Assembly (NCBI GenBank): GCA_028023455.1
Contig: JAQFVV010007227.1
Location: 1 to 64,000 of the forward strand
From: Epiperipatus broadwayi
Lineage: Eukaryota > Onychophora > Udeonychophora > Euonychophora > Peripatidae
Reading direction: 5' to 3'
DNA length: 64,000 nucleotides
Position numbers and translations under genes: made by a program. This document shows positions 26,260 through 38,802 of the stretch, piece after piece; the first letter of the stretch is position 1; each line of letters starts with the position of its first letter. The notes below the pieces were generated by a model. It saw only the letters and a program-made list of their open reading frames with translations, did no database searches and was not told the origin of the DNA.

Positions 26260-29200
26260 TAAAATACCTTCAACAGTAACCTTCAGCAAAAAATGCTTAT
26301 TGTCTTATAATCAAGTATTTCTTTAACTCTCTGCATTTATATTTTACACATTTATTATTGCACATATTTTAGAATGGCAATAGCTTATTTTTTATATTAT
26401 TAAGTAAAAACATCTGAATGAGCATGTGCTTAAATGACATTTGATAATATGGTTTCTAGAAGATACCTGTTATTTAATTTATTCATTTATTTATTTAGCA
26501 TTGATTTTTTTGATAGCTTAACAATAACAAAATTATAATAAAGGAACCTGAAAATATTTCAACAGAAGATGGAATTCAAAGTCTTTTTATCAAATCATTC
26601 AATTCTGCTACTACAGCCATAGATTTGATGATTATTAATAAGTTGTTTGCAGTGTGTGTTTGTTCACATTTGCATAGATCAACTGTAAGAAGCAAATAAG
26701 CACAGTGATCATGCATTATGCTGAATCAGTTGATGATATGCCAGTTGGATCTAAGAAGATCAAAGCCATTTGACTTTATTGTGAATGTGACAAAAATATT
26801 GTTTGAAACATTATAAGCAGGGGAATCTTGATTTCAGATGACCAATAGGGGGATAAACTGTGTCTAGGTAATGGTCCAGTTTAATCTGCTTAACAGCTGT
26901 TTATATATTTTCAAGATCCTCAAGTTAACTCTTTTGCAATGGCTTCTGTTCTCTCACATATGCTCTCTATTGTATGTCTTTATTTAATAGTAATATATAA
27001 TTTATTTTATAACTAACTATCTTGTAGCAATTTTTTAACCTTAGGCATTAGAAATGACTTAATTATGACAGATCATTAAAGGTTGGGCTAGTATTGTGTT
27101 ACCAGAGTTTAAGTTTATATTTCTAAAATTAATGCATAATTACAGACTAGTGATTTAACAATTTTGGTTGTGTATTGAAATTCTTAGAGTTTGTGAAATA
27201 GCTATCATATTTTGGTTTATACGTATGTTATTTATGTAAATTCTGTAATGTAATTACATATTAGCTTGCTAATCTTATAACATGGAACTTATATTTGTGA
27301 AGAGCTTGAATAATATATCATTTTAATGGCAATATTTCATCTTTTGTTATATTGATAATCCAAATGTTATTTAACATTGATGAATAACTTATTTTGATAC
27401 AAGCCTTAAATAGACGATATAGATGCCAAGATATTTATAATTACTTGATGTGTTTTGGTGCATGACTGCAGAAAAAAATATAATTGCAGTATAGTGCATA
27501 TTACATTAATAATGAGGGAAATGTCAAAGAACTATGGAAGCCCATTGGGTCTTTGATTTATATTTGCCTTCACAGCAGTTAAAATTTCAGCTATGAAAAA
27601 TATATATGGAAAAATATATATAATGTTTGTTTTTAAGCGACTTTTCAATTTATGATTTGATTATTATTATTTTGAGTTAAAAAATCATCAAAATTTGTAA
27701 TTTGAAATGATTAATGAAGAATTGGAAACAGAAAATTACTACTTTCAGTTATGAAAATTTATATGTATATAGCTTTTTTAAAAAAAGTATGGCCATTAAC
27801 AATATTAAAGTTTTATGATTTAAAAATTTTAAAAATATCTTTTAACATAAGTATATCTTTCTCATGTAATGTCATTTCTTTCTTCTTCTTTTTATTTTTT
27901 ATAATAAGACTAAGCACAGATTTTTAGTGAAAATATTTTATTGCAACGGATGTTAATAATGCATGAATTGTAAGTGGAAACATTAAGCTCTTTTCTTTTA
28001 AGGCAAAGCATTACACATTATAAATTGTTTTTATTTAGTATATATATATTGATATACAATTTTTAATTTGCCGCGCAACATATATATTTTCAATGTAAAC
28101 ATTAGCGCATCTGTAACATATGAATTTAAAAATATGGCACAATATTAAATGATCAGTATAAATGACGGGAAGATAAATTGTAAATTTTACCTCAATTTAC
28201 AGATTTTTAGAAATTATACAAGCAAACAAAAAAAAAAAAAAAAGAGAGAGAGTAATTTATGTCTATAAATTGTTACTATTTTTTTTTCACATTGTTTTTT
28301 TTCTTTTTTTTTCTTGTAATTTTATTTTAAATATAATATAAACTAATACAATTTTAAATAATGTAAATAAAATATTTAAATACCCTCACGGTCCTGATCT
28401 CAGGGCAGGCCCCTTCATTTTATTAACTGTACCAAGCTTTTAAACGCTATTTGCTATACGGTTCAGAGTAAGATTGAATGTTATTTATATTAAACTGATT
28501 TTATCTCATTTAGTTGAAGGTGTAGAAGTGAAAAATATACACAAATATTAAATATTGATGATGTTTACAGCTGATAAACACACATATAAATTAATTCTAT
28601 TTTTAAATAAACCTTTCCATAAAAACATATATATTCCTAAGATATGTAATGTTCACAATATTTGAAAATCAGAGATAAATTTCACAATAATTAGTATATT
28701 GATTTTATCAAATTAATAAATTGCTATGAAAATATATTCTACTCAGAATAGTAGCTTAATTAATATCATTTTATATAAATTGTGCTAATTCAATAATATA
28801 ACGTAACTAATTACATTATTTAATATATTGAAAAGCTGTATGTATTTGCAAACTATTTGTATAATAGATTGCTAATGCTGAGATTGAGGATATAGTTGAT
28901 TTTTAATGGTGTTAACAACGTAATGGGGATCATAGTAATGGAAAATATGTGTACTTGAAGGTGATCTAAGTTATCTTGAGTGTGAAAATAATAAAGAGAA
29001 TTTTGAGTAATCCTTTATTTGATGGAAACCTTTTAACCATAAAATTTATGAAGAAAGTCAACTTACGTGTATTATATATAAGATTGACGTTGACATGGCT
29101 AATATCTAATCATCATTTAATTACAATGTGTCTGTGGATTTTAAGAAATATCATGGTAAGAAATTAATTCAACATGAAATTAATTTCAGGGTTTATAATG

Positions 29201-29779
29201 AGTATTTAAAAACCATTAATTTACAGTACCATAATTTTACATAGGATAATGACTACATCACATTATAAAATATAAGTAATAAAATTATTAACTAAAGTTC
29301 CATTGCATCTTTATATTTAAGGTTCAATTTTAGTATTAAAGTGTTATAGTTGCATGAACTATATTAAGACTATGTACTGAGAAGATATTATGAAAAACAT
29401 GATAGAATTTCATGAAATATTGTTCAATAATGAAGAGATTTGTGGATTTAATGGGATTTTTTGAAGTCATTAAAATCTATGTAGGATTGGAATATTTATA
29501 AGTAAAATGTTTCTATATCTCATAGTCATAATTACAAACAAAAGCTTTATTAATTTGCATTATTGTACTTTTGGGAAAGAACATCATGCTCAATAAAAAG
29601 CCAGATTTTTAAAAAATTAAATTTATAATATTGATTTATCTAGCATAATAACTATATTAAAATATAATCCACATCAGCTTCTTACATTAATGTCATCTAC
29701 TATATGCTTGAGTGAATGAAAATTACCTGATTGCAGTGCAGTTTGATTCCTATTAACATACTGATTTCTGATTTTTTCC
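26260..29779. other. AT-rich stretch; small GC-rich patch at 28381-28450
   Basis: Mostly AT-rich DNA. The region 26540-26920 has a more balanced composition and broken coding-like phrases, but no family I recognise. The patch at 28381-28450 (with GGTCCTGATCTCAGGGCAGG) is unusually GC-rich and may be the end of an old retroelement. Confidence 0.4.
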
Positions 29780-29925
29780 GGTAAAGGTTTACTATAACAG
29801 TCTATGGATGTTTGCCCTCTATTGCTTAAAATTTAAACTAAATTGTTTGAGAATCGTACGTGTATATTATTATATTACAAATAAATTAAAATTTGATCAA
29901 ATGTAAAATATAATAATAATAAAAA
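29780..29925 (+). repeat. Left terminal inverted repeat of Merlin-like element
   Basis: About 146 bp that pairs with 30602-30745 with scattered differences. It begins GGTAAAGGTTTAC and ends in a TAATAATAATAAAA phrase. Confidence 0.8.
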
Positions 29926-30165
29926 AACCTTTTGAATGTTGGATTAATTACACATCATTAATTAAAAGAATTACTTTTAATTTGTTTGAAAGTTAAGAAT
30001 TTAAACTGTCTACAACTTAAGAATTTAAAATAACTACATTTATAGAACATGTTGCAAAAAAAAAAAGAAGACACCCTATGTGTTCAATGGCGTGAGTTAC
30101 ACACACATGTGTACAGTTTTATAGTTGGAAAAAATGCCTGCTACATGCTTAGTACCTGATGGTGA

Positions 30166-30591
30166 AATTTTGAGTGTTGCTGCTTTTCTGGCAATATAGA
30201 GAGAGCATCAAGAAAGTGCTTCTTGACAGAAGTTGCAGACAAGATGGCTGATACACTGGAGGGCCTGATACAGTGGTTCATTTTACTAGATACGCACATT
30301 ATTTCAGATGGCTGGGCTGCGTACAATAACATCAGCAGTCTCAACAATGGTGTGTATATGCATTCAGTTGTCATCCACCAGGACAACTTTGTGCATCCTG
30401 AAGACCAAGACATACACACCCAGAATATTGAAAACATGTGGATGAGAGCAAAGCGTAAGCTGAAATTCCAATCTGGCACTAGCAGAGCTTTGTTTTCATC
30501 GTACCTGCATGAATTTGCCCTCCAGAGTAGATACAGTAATACCGCTTTTTTCTCCAACTTCCTAGTGTGTATAGGACATAATTATGTTTAA
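30166..30591 (+). pseudogene. ISXO2/IS1016-like (Merlin) transposase, C-terminal catalytic part
   Basis: Open from just after TGA at 30163 to the TAA that follows codon 30589. Two of the three catalytic acids of the DDE/D-type nuclease fold are visible: the D in IISDGWAAY (codon 30307) and the E in HTQNIENMW (codon 30430). The family phrases FSGNIERASRKCFL at the start, HQDNFVHP in the middle and LHEFALQSRY near the end are also seen. The first catalytic D and the N-terminal zinc-binding and helix-turn-helix regions are absent. The upstream 240 bp is not readable as coding, so the gene is truncated and dead. Its role was cut-and-paste transposition of the surrounding element. Confidence 0.8.
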
Positions 30592-30601
30592 AAAGGTAAA
30601 T

Positions 30602-30745
30602 GTTTTTATTATTATCTTTTACATTTGATTAAATTTTAATTTATTTGTAATATAATAACATACACATAAGATTCGCAAACAATTTAGTTTAAAATTTAAA
30701 CAATAGAGGGCAAACCCCCATAGACCGTTATAGTAAACCTTTACC
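30602..30745 (-). repeat. Right terminal inverted repeat of Merlin-like element
   Basis: Reverse complement of the left terminal repeat. It ends GTTATAGTAAACCTTTACC at 30745, followed by T-rich flanking DNA. Confidence 0.8.
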
Positions 30746-31149
30746 TTTTTTTCTTTATCTATTGAAATGTTAATTTATTGAGAGGAAGTTTTTGAACTGT
30801 TAATTGTATGTGCAATGTTATGTTTAATGTCTGTGGTAATTTTATTTTCAGGTTATACATGAATATTATAAGAAATTTGGTAGAGAATAATATAAGCTGG
30901 AAATAATGAGGAGATAGTTTAACACTTTTTTTTTAAAAAAAATCCAGTATCTTAGAAAAAATAAAATTCATACTATGATATCTGAATTACTGTTCATTAT
31001 TATAAAATGATTAACATAAGATAATCTTAGAGGGAATTATAAATATGGTATGCCTATTTTAAGCATTGTTTTATAATTTACTATATGGATGTAGTTGGCA
31101 AATAGAAATAAAGATAAAAGTATGTCTTGTTTATATATTTTTCATCAAT

Positions 31150-32310
31150 TAAATAGTAGAATGGAAAGATTGGATAGTCTATGATATTGTTTGAAATTAG
31201 GTAGTTATGGATTAAAGTTTATATTATACAACATTTGTATGATGAAATGAAAGGAAATGTTGCTACTATAGGTGAAAAATCTGAAGCATTTGAAATGAAA
31301 AGTTATTAAAAAGGATATTTGTTTATTCCAATATTATTTTCACTCTTTATAACTGTGGCCTTTGAAACTTATAGACAGATTAATGAATAAGGTATCAATA
31401 AGTTATATATGTTTGATGGCACAACTTTTATTTTTAATTGATTAAAATCAAAAACAGGTACTTCATCTTTTTAAATTCTATGTTTACAAAATGATGATGA
31501 TTATATTATTTTTTCTCATTAAAAAGGTAATATACAAAATATACTTGATATTTTTAATGCAATATATAAAGACTTTGATTTAATAATTAATGCTTAAAAA
31601 AGTTATTTATCAACCACTGTTGGAAGAAATATCTTCAGCAAATTTTATTTTGACTGTTTATTGACTGAATACAGAAGACAAATTTTATATCTTGGTAGTT
31701 TTTTAAGTACAAAGGTGGCTTAGATATTGAGGTGCAGCATAGACTCCCATGTGCTGTTGCTGCTTTTAATAAGTTAAAAGAAAGTATATTTCATCATAAT
31801 AAAATAATGACTTCAACTATATTAGCTAGTAGAGACATTGCACTTTGATAAATTTATTATATTGATCTAATATAAAAATATTAGATAAATTTAATTTAAA
31901 TGTGTTAGATAAAATATTTAAAATACATTGGAAATATTATAAGACCATTCATAAGTTTTTTTTTTCTTTTTGTTGAATGTGATACTATAGACTTCAGTTA
32001 TTGTATTATTCAGCTAGATGAAAGTTATACTACAAAATGCACTATTACAAAATCATATCTGCTTGGGGGTTGGATAAGTAAAGGATATGAATAATAGATT
32101 GTGAGGAATTTGCTCATTATTTTTGTGGGAAAGGCAAATCCCATTCACATTACAAAGGTTATCTCAAAGACCTTCTGAACAAGTGTGATGTTTATTGTTT
32201 TTATTGGAAGAATATGGCAAATACTAGAATTTATTGGAGAACTACAATTAGATATGAAACCACTAAACATCATACGATGACTAGGATCATTATTATATGG
32301 AGAGTTTAAA
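31150..32310 (+). pseudogene. Decayed non-LTR retrotransposon (LINE) reverse transcriptase, 3' part
   Basis: The reading is broken by many frameshifts and stops, but ordered family landmarks remain. HLYDEMKGNVATIG with SEAFE (31230-31300) matches the strand before the conserved GVxQG turn. IPILFSLFITVAFETY (31333-31380) matches the LxPxLFxxF segment. NDDDYIIFSH (31490-31520) sits where the catalytic YADD box should be, so one residue of that box is lost. Then YLGSFLSTK (31688), DIEVQHRLPCAVAAFNKL (31720-31775), and near the end HYKGYLKDLLNKCDV (32141-32185), WKNMANTR and WRTTIRYE. This is the usual order of thumb and C-terminal regions in metazoan LINE ORF2 proteins. It lies just 3' of the Merlin element and is inactive. 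Confidence 0.7.
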
Positions 32311-34136
32311 GTCTTTCAGAAAGAAAATTTGCTGTTGAAAAAGCCAAAATAGAGCACTTTAACATACCAAATAAACAAAATTATAGATGGTTGTGTTCCA
32401 TAGATGAATTTGTTTTATGATTTACAGATTAGATTATATAGTCATTACCAAATTCATTTCTAGTGTTTTATTTTTTGTCTTGTTATCTTTTTTCTCTTAG
32501 ATATCAATTGACCTTACTCATTTGTAAGTGACAGCTGTTGATAATTATGAACATTGGATTAATGACTTTATGTAAACCATTATCATCAATTATTAATTTG
32601 TGTTACTGTTTAGCTGATTTTTTTAAGAGAAAACTTTTGAAATTGCTTAGATTTCAAACAATGTAATTTTAAAGACACTTGTATTATTTTTTTTGTAAAT
32701 GTTTTTTTAATGACTTTAGTAATGATGATATCAGAAATGTCAATGCAAAGACTATGGAAATTGGAAATGATATTTTATAGAAAAATTTGAATGACATAAC
32801 AAAGTTATTTTTACTTTTGTGTTGTATTTTGAAAACTTATGTGATAGTTTCTGTTTTTAAAGTTGCAATGCTTAAATAGGCTTTTGATAAAGAAAGAAAG
32901 TTATGTTGTGGTTTTATAATGTTATATTAGCATATCAAATTTATATATAAAACAACATTGTATGGAATAAAGATTTGTTTACATGGTAAAAAGAAAAAGT
33001 TGGATTTAATAAAAATATTGTTTTAGAAGTTAGAACAATAATTTTATGTAAATCTTGTGGTAAAAAATCTTATACACATGTTCTATTGGGTTGATATATT
33101 TAATTTGTGTATACCCACCCATCATTAAGTGTTTTAAAAACATAACTGAAACACTTATGCTTAGAGATTATTCTTATATGAGCCAATGTCTTAATATATT
33201 ACTCCAATAGTTCATGTGTAAAGATTAATTTCCTGCCACAAGAAATATATACATATAATGACTAAATAATATTTTTAGAAATATTGAAAGTTGGTAATTA
33301 TAAGTAATGAAATCAAAAGTGAAAAAAAAATTGTAATAAGTATTTATTTAGATGTAGAGGAACTATAATTTATGTACTTAAAAAGGCTGTATAAGTAAGA
33401 GATAAAGAAGAATCAAAAAATAAACTTAAATGATGTATTTAAGAAGAAATATAGAATTTATTGATAATTTTGTTTAAAATATGATGTAACCATAAGCAAG
33501 AAATAAAGAAAATACTGGAAAAATAGTGATGTGCAAGAAATTCACTTTAGCTAACTTTTAATAAAAAGAACATATAATTACCTTGCAATGCATTTCTACA
33601 ATCAAATTAGAAAAGATTTAAATCATGTATACTTATTGCAATTATTTCACTGCATTAATAGATTTTGTGTTGCAATATATTAATATATTTTTTTAGAAAG
33701 ATGTATATGAAAGCATACAATTCTTACAACTTACTCTCGATATCCACATTAAACAGTGATTCACTAAATTTATTCTACTCTACAGATATCTAACGTAATT
33801 TTGAATAATCAAAAAGCAAAGATACTCTAAATAAGTTTCCGATTTAATCTAAGACTAGTTTGAGAATTTATATGTGTGATTATTATTTAGTCATTTATTG
33901 GTTACTCAAATTTACAATAAAGACATCGTTGTCAAATAAAGTAAACTAAGTGAAAGACTGTTTTTAGTGCATAACATACCCACTTGCTGCCGCAAGCTTC
34001 TTTTTCCTCCTCATAGTTTGATTTTTAATTATATTATTAAATCAATATCTCTATATAATTTACTATAGTTATAGAATACAAAAGACAAATATTTCCAGTT
34101 AAACTAAATCAAATAGTGATTTAATTCAGATTATTT
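32311..34136. other. AT-rich stretch, probable LINE 3' tail then nothing recognised
   Basis: The first few hundred bases may be the untranslated end of the LINE remnant. Beyond that no signal was found. Confidence 0.4.
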
Positions 34137-34903
34137 GGGAAGAATATCTTAATATAAACTGAGCATTGATTATATATATATATATGTGTGTGTGGGAGAT
34201 GATAATCTGGACCAACTGATGAGTGCTGGTTTAGCATGAAATTCTTATATTGGTGATTATTAATCTTTTCTACATGTGTGTGGTCATGTGTATCAGTTGT
34301 ATGAGATAGTGTGGATAGTTGAAGGGTGCTTGAAAATCTGAGTTCAAATCCTTTATACTTACAATTAAGCTCCCAGGTTTGTAAAGAGTGCCTGGTTTTC
34401 AAATATCAAGCTTGTATCCTGTCAATCCCTCTAATATGTATTTAATGGATACTGTCCTATACATGAGGGGTCAGAGTGACTTCAAGTCAACGTGGGAATG
34501 GCAATATTATTAGCATCAGCATGGGATTTGAGTTTTCATCATCAGATTTTCAATAATATGGATGGCTGAAAAGTTGGAGGGTTGCAGTGGATTGAAGCCT
34601 GTCCATTAAAGTATGAAGATTTGCTATCTTAATATAAACTAAGCATTGATTTTATATATATATGGGATATGATAATATATACTAAGCATTGATTTTATAT
34701 ATATATGGGATATGATAATCTGGACCAACTGATGAGTGCTGGTTTAGCATGAAATACATATATTGGTGATTATTAATCTTTTCTGCATGTGTGTGGTCCA
34801 TGTGTATCAGTTATATGAGATAGTGTGCATGGTTGAAGGGTGCTTGAAAATCTGAGTTCAAATTCTTTATACTTACAATTAAGCTCCAGGTTTGTAAAGA
34901 CAC
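34137..34903 (+). repeat. Interspersed repeat, two direct copies (~480-bp period)
   Basis: The block with GATAATCTGGACCAACTGAT, then GCTGGTTTAGCATGAAAT, then CTTGAAAATCTGAGTTCAAAT occurs at ~34199-34360 and ~34717-34870. The phrase AATATAAACT(G/A)AGCATTGAT precedes each. A (TA)n-containing segment is further duplicated at 34630-34718. The GAGTTCAAATCC phrase resembles a polymerase III B box, so a SINE origin is possible. A related inverted copy lies at 44700-44960. A 93-codon minus-strand frame here has no coding meaning. Confidence 0.75.
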
Positions 34904-35079
34904 AATTACAAATATCCAGTAACACCCTCTGTTTAATAGTTTATATCTCAATAATAGCGAACTTCAAAATGATACCACTTTAAAGTTGTATGCTAAAGGA
35001 TGTTAAATATTGAAATACAAACTAACTCAAACACAGAGCATAAAATTTTGAATAAGCAAACGATTTTAAATTTTGCTAA

Positions 35080-35303
35080 TACACTAACAAGTTTACAAAC
35101 TGTTTTTAAAGACAAACTAAACATTACATTTTAATTTTTAAATAATCCTCCCAAACTATAAATGAAAACAAAGTTACTGTTAACACTAACTGAAATAATC
35201 ATACAGATGTTTTATTTTCATTTATAGTTTGGGAGAATTATTTAAATATTAAAATCTTATGTTTAGTTTGTCTTTAAAAACAGTTTGTAAATTTGTTAGT
35301 GTA
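35080..35303. repeat. Foldback element, ~90-bp arms
   Basis: The arm at 35080-35169 (TACACTAACAAGTTTACAAA and onward) is matched by its reverse complement at 35214-35303 around a ~44-bp loop. Arms match closely with a few differences. No coding capacity. It is likely a small non-autonomous transposon or foldback element. Confidence 0.8.
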
Positions 35304-38300
35304 TGAAGTGAAAATACATAAAAGTCTTTGCAAAAAGTTTATAATTCAGTTGGATATTATAGAATTGTGGAAGATATATTTTAGAGCTATGATATATGTA
35401 AAAAAAAAATATTTATTGCACTGCAGAAATGCGTTTTTTAAATTTTATTTTAAAGAGAGGGTACATACAATTTTGCATTAACTGCTTATTAGTGGATATA
35501 AAACATACATAGGGAAATAGTCAAAACGTTTTCACATTTTCTTTTTATTAATTCACATTTTTATTAATATATTTATTAAATGATGGAGAGACCATATATA
35601 TTTAGGCAGCAAGATATTATGGAAGAGCACCATAAATTCATTCACATTGCTATTTGGTTTTTTTCAGCTAACAGTCTACTAATATCTACTCCTTTTTTAA
35701 AGAATTAATCTAAAGGGTTTTTTAATTCAAGTATCAAACATATTTTTGGCTTGGAAATGGAGGTTAATAAGCAGATTTATAAATACCAAAAAGTTATTTT
35801 ATTTTAGTTTTTTTTTTAAAATAAATAAAGATTAACTATCAAAACTATTACTATTCTAAATAAAATTCAAGCAAATTAGTAATTCATTTTATCTAAGTGT
35901 GATACATAAAATTATTGTATTATTTAAAGAATTATTACTACTAAAAAAACGATATAGATTTTTTTATTATATATAAATTTATAAATGACTAAATATAGTT
36001 TTTTTTTTTTTATTATTATTATAATTTATATATTTAGTTCAAAGGTTGTTTTTAATTTCTTTTGATTAATCAATTTTTTTTTGCTCATGATTTATAAATT
36101 TAATAAAATAAACAAATGTTTAATTATAAATAAGAAATTCTAAAAACCTTTTGATTAATATTAAATTATTTGAGAAAAACAAAGTCGTTATATTTTAATA
36201 AGTAACTAAATAAAATATTAATTTATAAACTTTTATGTTCAGTTAGTACAAACTCTTTCTAATTATCTTGCCTTGAAAAGTTTTATTTAATTTTCCAAGA
36301 CGATTTAAATTATTTAAACGATATTTAATTATTATGTTTTTATTAAATTATTTTTATTTTTATGAATTTTTCAACTACTTTTTTGTTCATTTTTTTTTGA
36401 TTTTGAAAAATAATGTTGTTGATTTTTTAAAAAAAAAAAAACAAATAGTAGTATTGAAGTAATAGGTTGACTAGTTAGTTACATGATTTAATAATAAATA
36501 ATCATATCTCCGATGGGCTTTTTTTACAGTGAAGAAAAATATTTTATATCTATAATAGAATTCTACATATAAACTCTTGAATCAAATTCTTTTGTATCTT
36601 GTAGTTTTAATATAAGACTGGAATAACAACTTTAGACATAATTTCATACTTCTAAGAATATTACAATTATTTTATATTTATTTCTGATTTGGAGCTTACA
36701 TTCTAATTAGATGTTCACCAAATTGAACTAAGCTTTTAATTCAGTTAACTATCCTTTATCTAAATCAGCCATTCAATCACTCATTTACTTCATAGAATCT
36801 TATCAGAAAGGCTAAGACAATCTAAGTCCATCAGTTCAATACAGATTCAGTAATTATAGGATTAAAATACAAATGGAGCATGCTATAGTTTTTATTTTTG
36901 GTGAAGGACATGTTAAATAACTAAGTATATTTAGTCAGCTGTTTAATTCTATCTCTTTAACATTTATGCTTATGTAATCTTTATAGTTTTGTCTTTCAAA
37001 TATAGGGTAAATGGTAGTAGTAATAATGAAGTTTTTTGATTGGACAGTTATTTTATAACTATTAGATTATGGAATAAATGTTAGTTATGGAAGAGAAAAA
37101 TAATAATTGTCCAGTGAACCAATTTTTAACTTTGGTGTAATCTTCAAGGAAACAAGATCTTGTTTTAGTTCTTGTATGATGGTGTACTATATGAATGCCA
37201 TATTAACATAGATGTGAAAAAGTAAAGTGATTAATGTCAATCTAGATTTTTTGAGATAATCTTACCAAAAAACATAAGATAATCTGATCAGTCATTTTAC
37301 TGCAAATGCAATTGAAAGTCAATGCAAATTTTATTTTTAATGAATGACACAAACTCTGAAATATTTTTCAGATGTGTTAAATGTTAGATACCTATGGTTT
37401 GAATTTTTTTTTTTATTCTTGATTTGCTTTTTAGCTAAAAATAAGAGGTACCCATATTTAGTTGTTAATTAGATTATGAATGGGCCAATTGTTTTAAGGA
37501 AAACTGCCAACCTTTTTTTAAAACAGGTTAAGTTTAATCAGCCTCAATTTTTTGTTCACCACAGACATCTTTCAATTGATTGTCGAACATTATTCTTTGA
37601 TAGACTAGAAATTAGTGCATTTTATTTTGCTTTAGATGATGACTTTAAATTAAATAAAGATTAAATATATATTTTAATGTTTTATTATATAGGCACATAT
37701 GCTATGACTTTATTATAATTAAAGATTCTCATATTTTAAATATAAAGCTATAAAAGAAATTTAACTGGAATATATACATTATAGTAAATTAAAGATTTTT
37801 ATGAACCTACAGTTGCAAACATTGAAATATAAATGGAATTCTTCTGTAATAATCTTAATAAAATTGTTAGACATGATAGAACTAAGACAACAAGCAGTTA
37901 TAACTGTTATTGCAAAATGAAACCATATGATTTACCAATTATAATAAAATTTGTCTCATCCATTTTAAATAAAATATGAGCACACATCTAGTTCAATAGT
38001 TTTATATCACAATTGAGCAATGATAAAATTATTTTTGCATGCAATATGTAAAATTTGCAATATTATACAATGTTTTGATATTTGTGTTGGAAATACATTT
38101 TAATCATTATTTTAAAGATATTATCCTTAATATGTTTATCTATGTCATTATTATTATTTTCTTATCAGAATTGTTTTCAATATTTTATTTAGTCATATAA
38201 TTGTACACAAAAATTATTGATATTAACACTTTTATATCTATATAATTAATGCATGATAGCACTAAATGAACTACTACAGTGGTAGAGTTATATATGCAAA

Positions 38301-38802
38301 ACCTGGATCGATTATCTACTAAGCAATACAAAAATCTCAGATAAATTGAATGAAACAGTTACGTTTTACCAGCCTTATGGATATTCAGTGCTTATATCAA
38401 ATTTCGTTTTATAGATCTATTCATATTTGAATTTTTTTCTTTAAATTACAAACATTATTAACTTGTATTTTTTTGTATAACTAGAATTTGGTGTAGCTTT
38501 TTTTTAATTATTTGAGATTAATTCTGAGATCAAGATTTTATATGATCTTGTAATATTTAATCTTTTTCAAAATCTTATTACTCTGAATGTTATCAATGTA
38601 TAGCCTTATTATATTTTTATCATAATACAGTGATATCATAGCCTGTTGATATTTTAACATATTTGAAGCTATGTAAGATTAATATAATTAGTTTGTCTTT
38701 AATATGACAGTGATTAACATCTTGTTAAATTTGAGCAATTTGAACTATAACATTCTGTTTTTTTATTACCAGTATAGTCTTTTAATAAAGTGTATATATA
38801 TA
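35304..38802. other. AT-rich stretch, no convincing gene
   Basis: A 62-codon frame at 37476-37664 has a mixed composition and ends near an AATAAA signal (37653), but it lacks recognisable motifs and I do not call it. The rest is low-complexity AT-rich DNA. Confidence 0.5.

Larger units (their letters stand above)
29780..30745. mobile_element. Merlin-like DNA transposon, internally deleted
   Basis: Terminal inverted repeats of ~145 bp lie at 29780-29925 and ~30602-30745. Both start GGTAAAGGTTTACTATAAC and both contain GTTTGCCCTCTATTG. They enclose a fragment of an ISXO2/IS1016-type transposase, the enzyme family of Merlin elements. At 966 bp the element is shorter than an intact Merlin. Merlin elements make 8-9-bp target duplications; here only a T-rich, imperfect match is visible (TTTTTTCC before, TTTTTTTC after). 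Confidence 0.75.

Noticed and set aside
30141-30557. 138-codon minus-strand frame, the longest non-repeat frame in the window
   Set aside because: It is the antisense shadow of the Merlin transposase fragment, whose plus-strand reading carries the family motifs.
37476-37664. 62-codon frame ending near AATAAA
   Set aside because: No recognisable motif or splice context; composition alone is not enough to call it.
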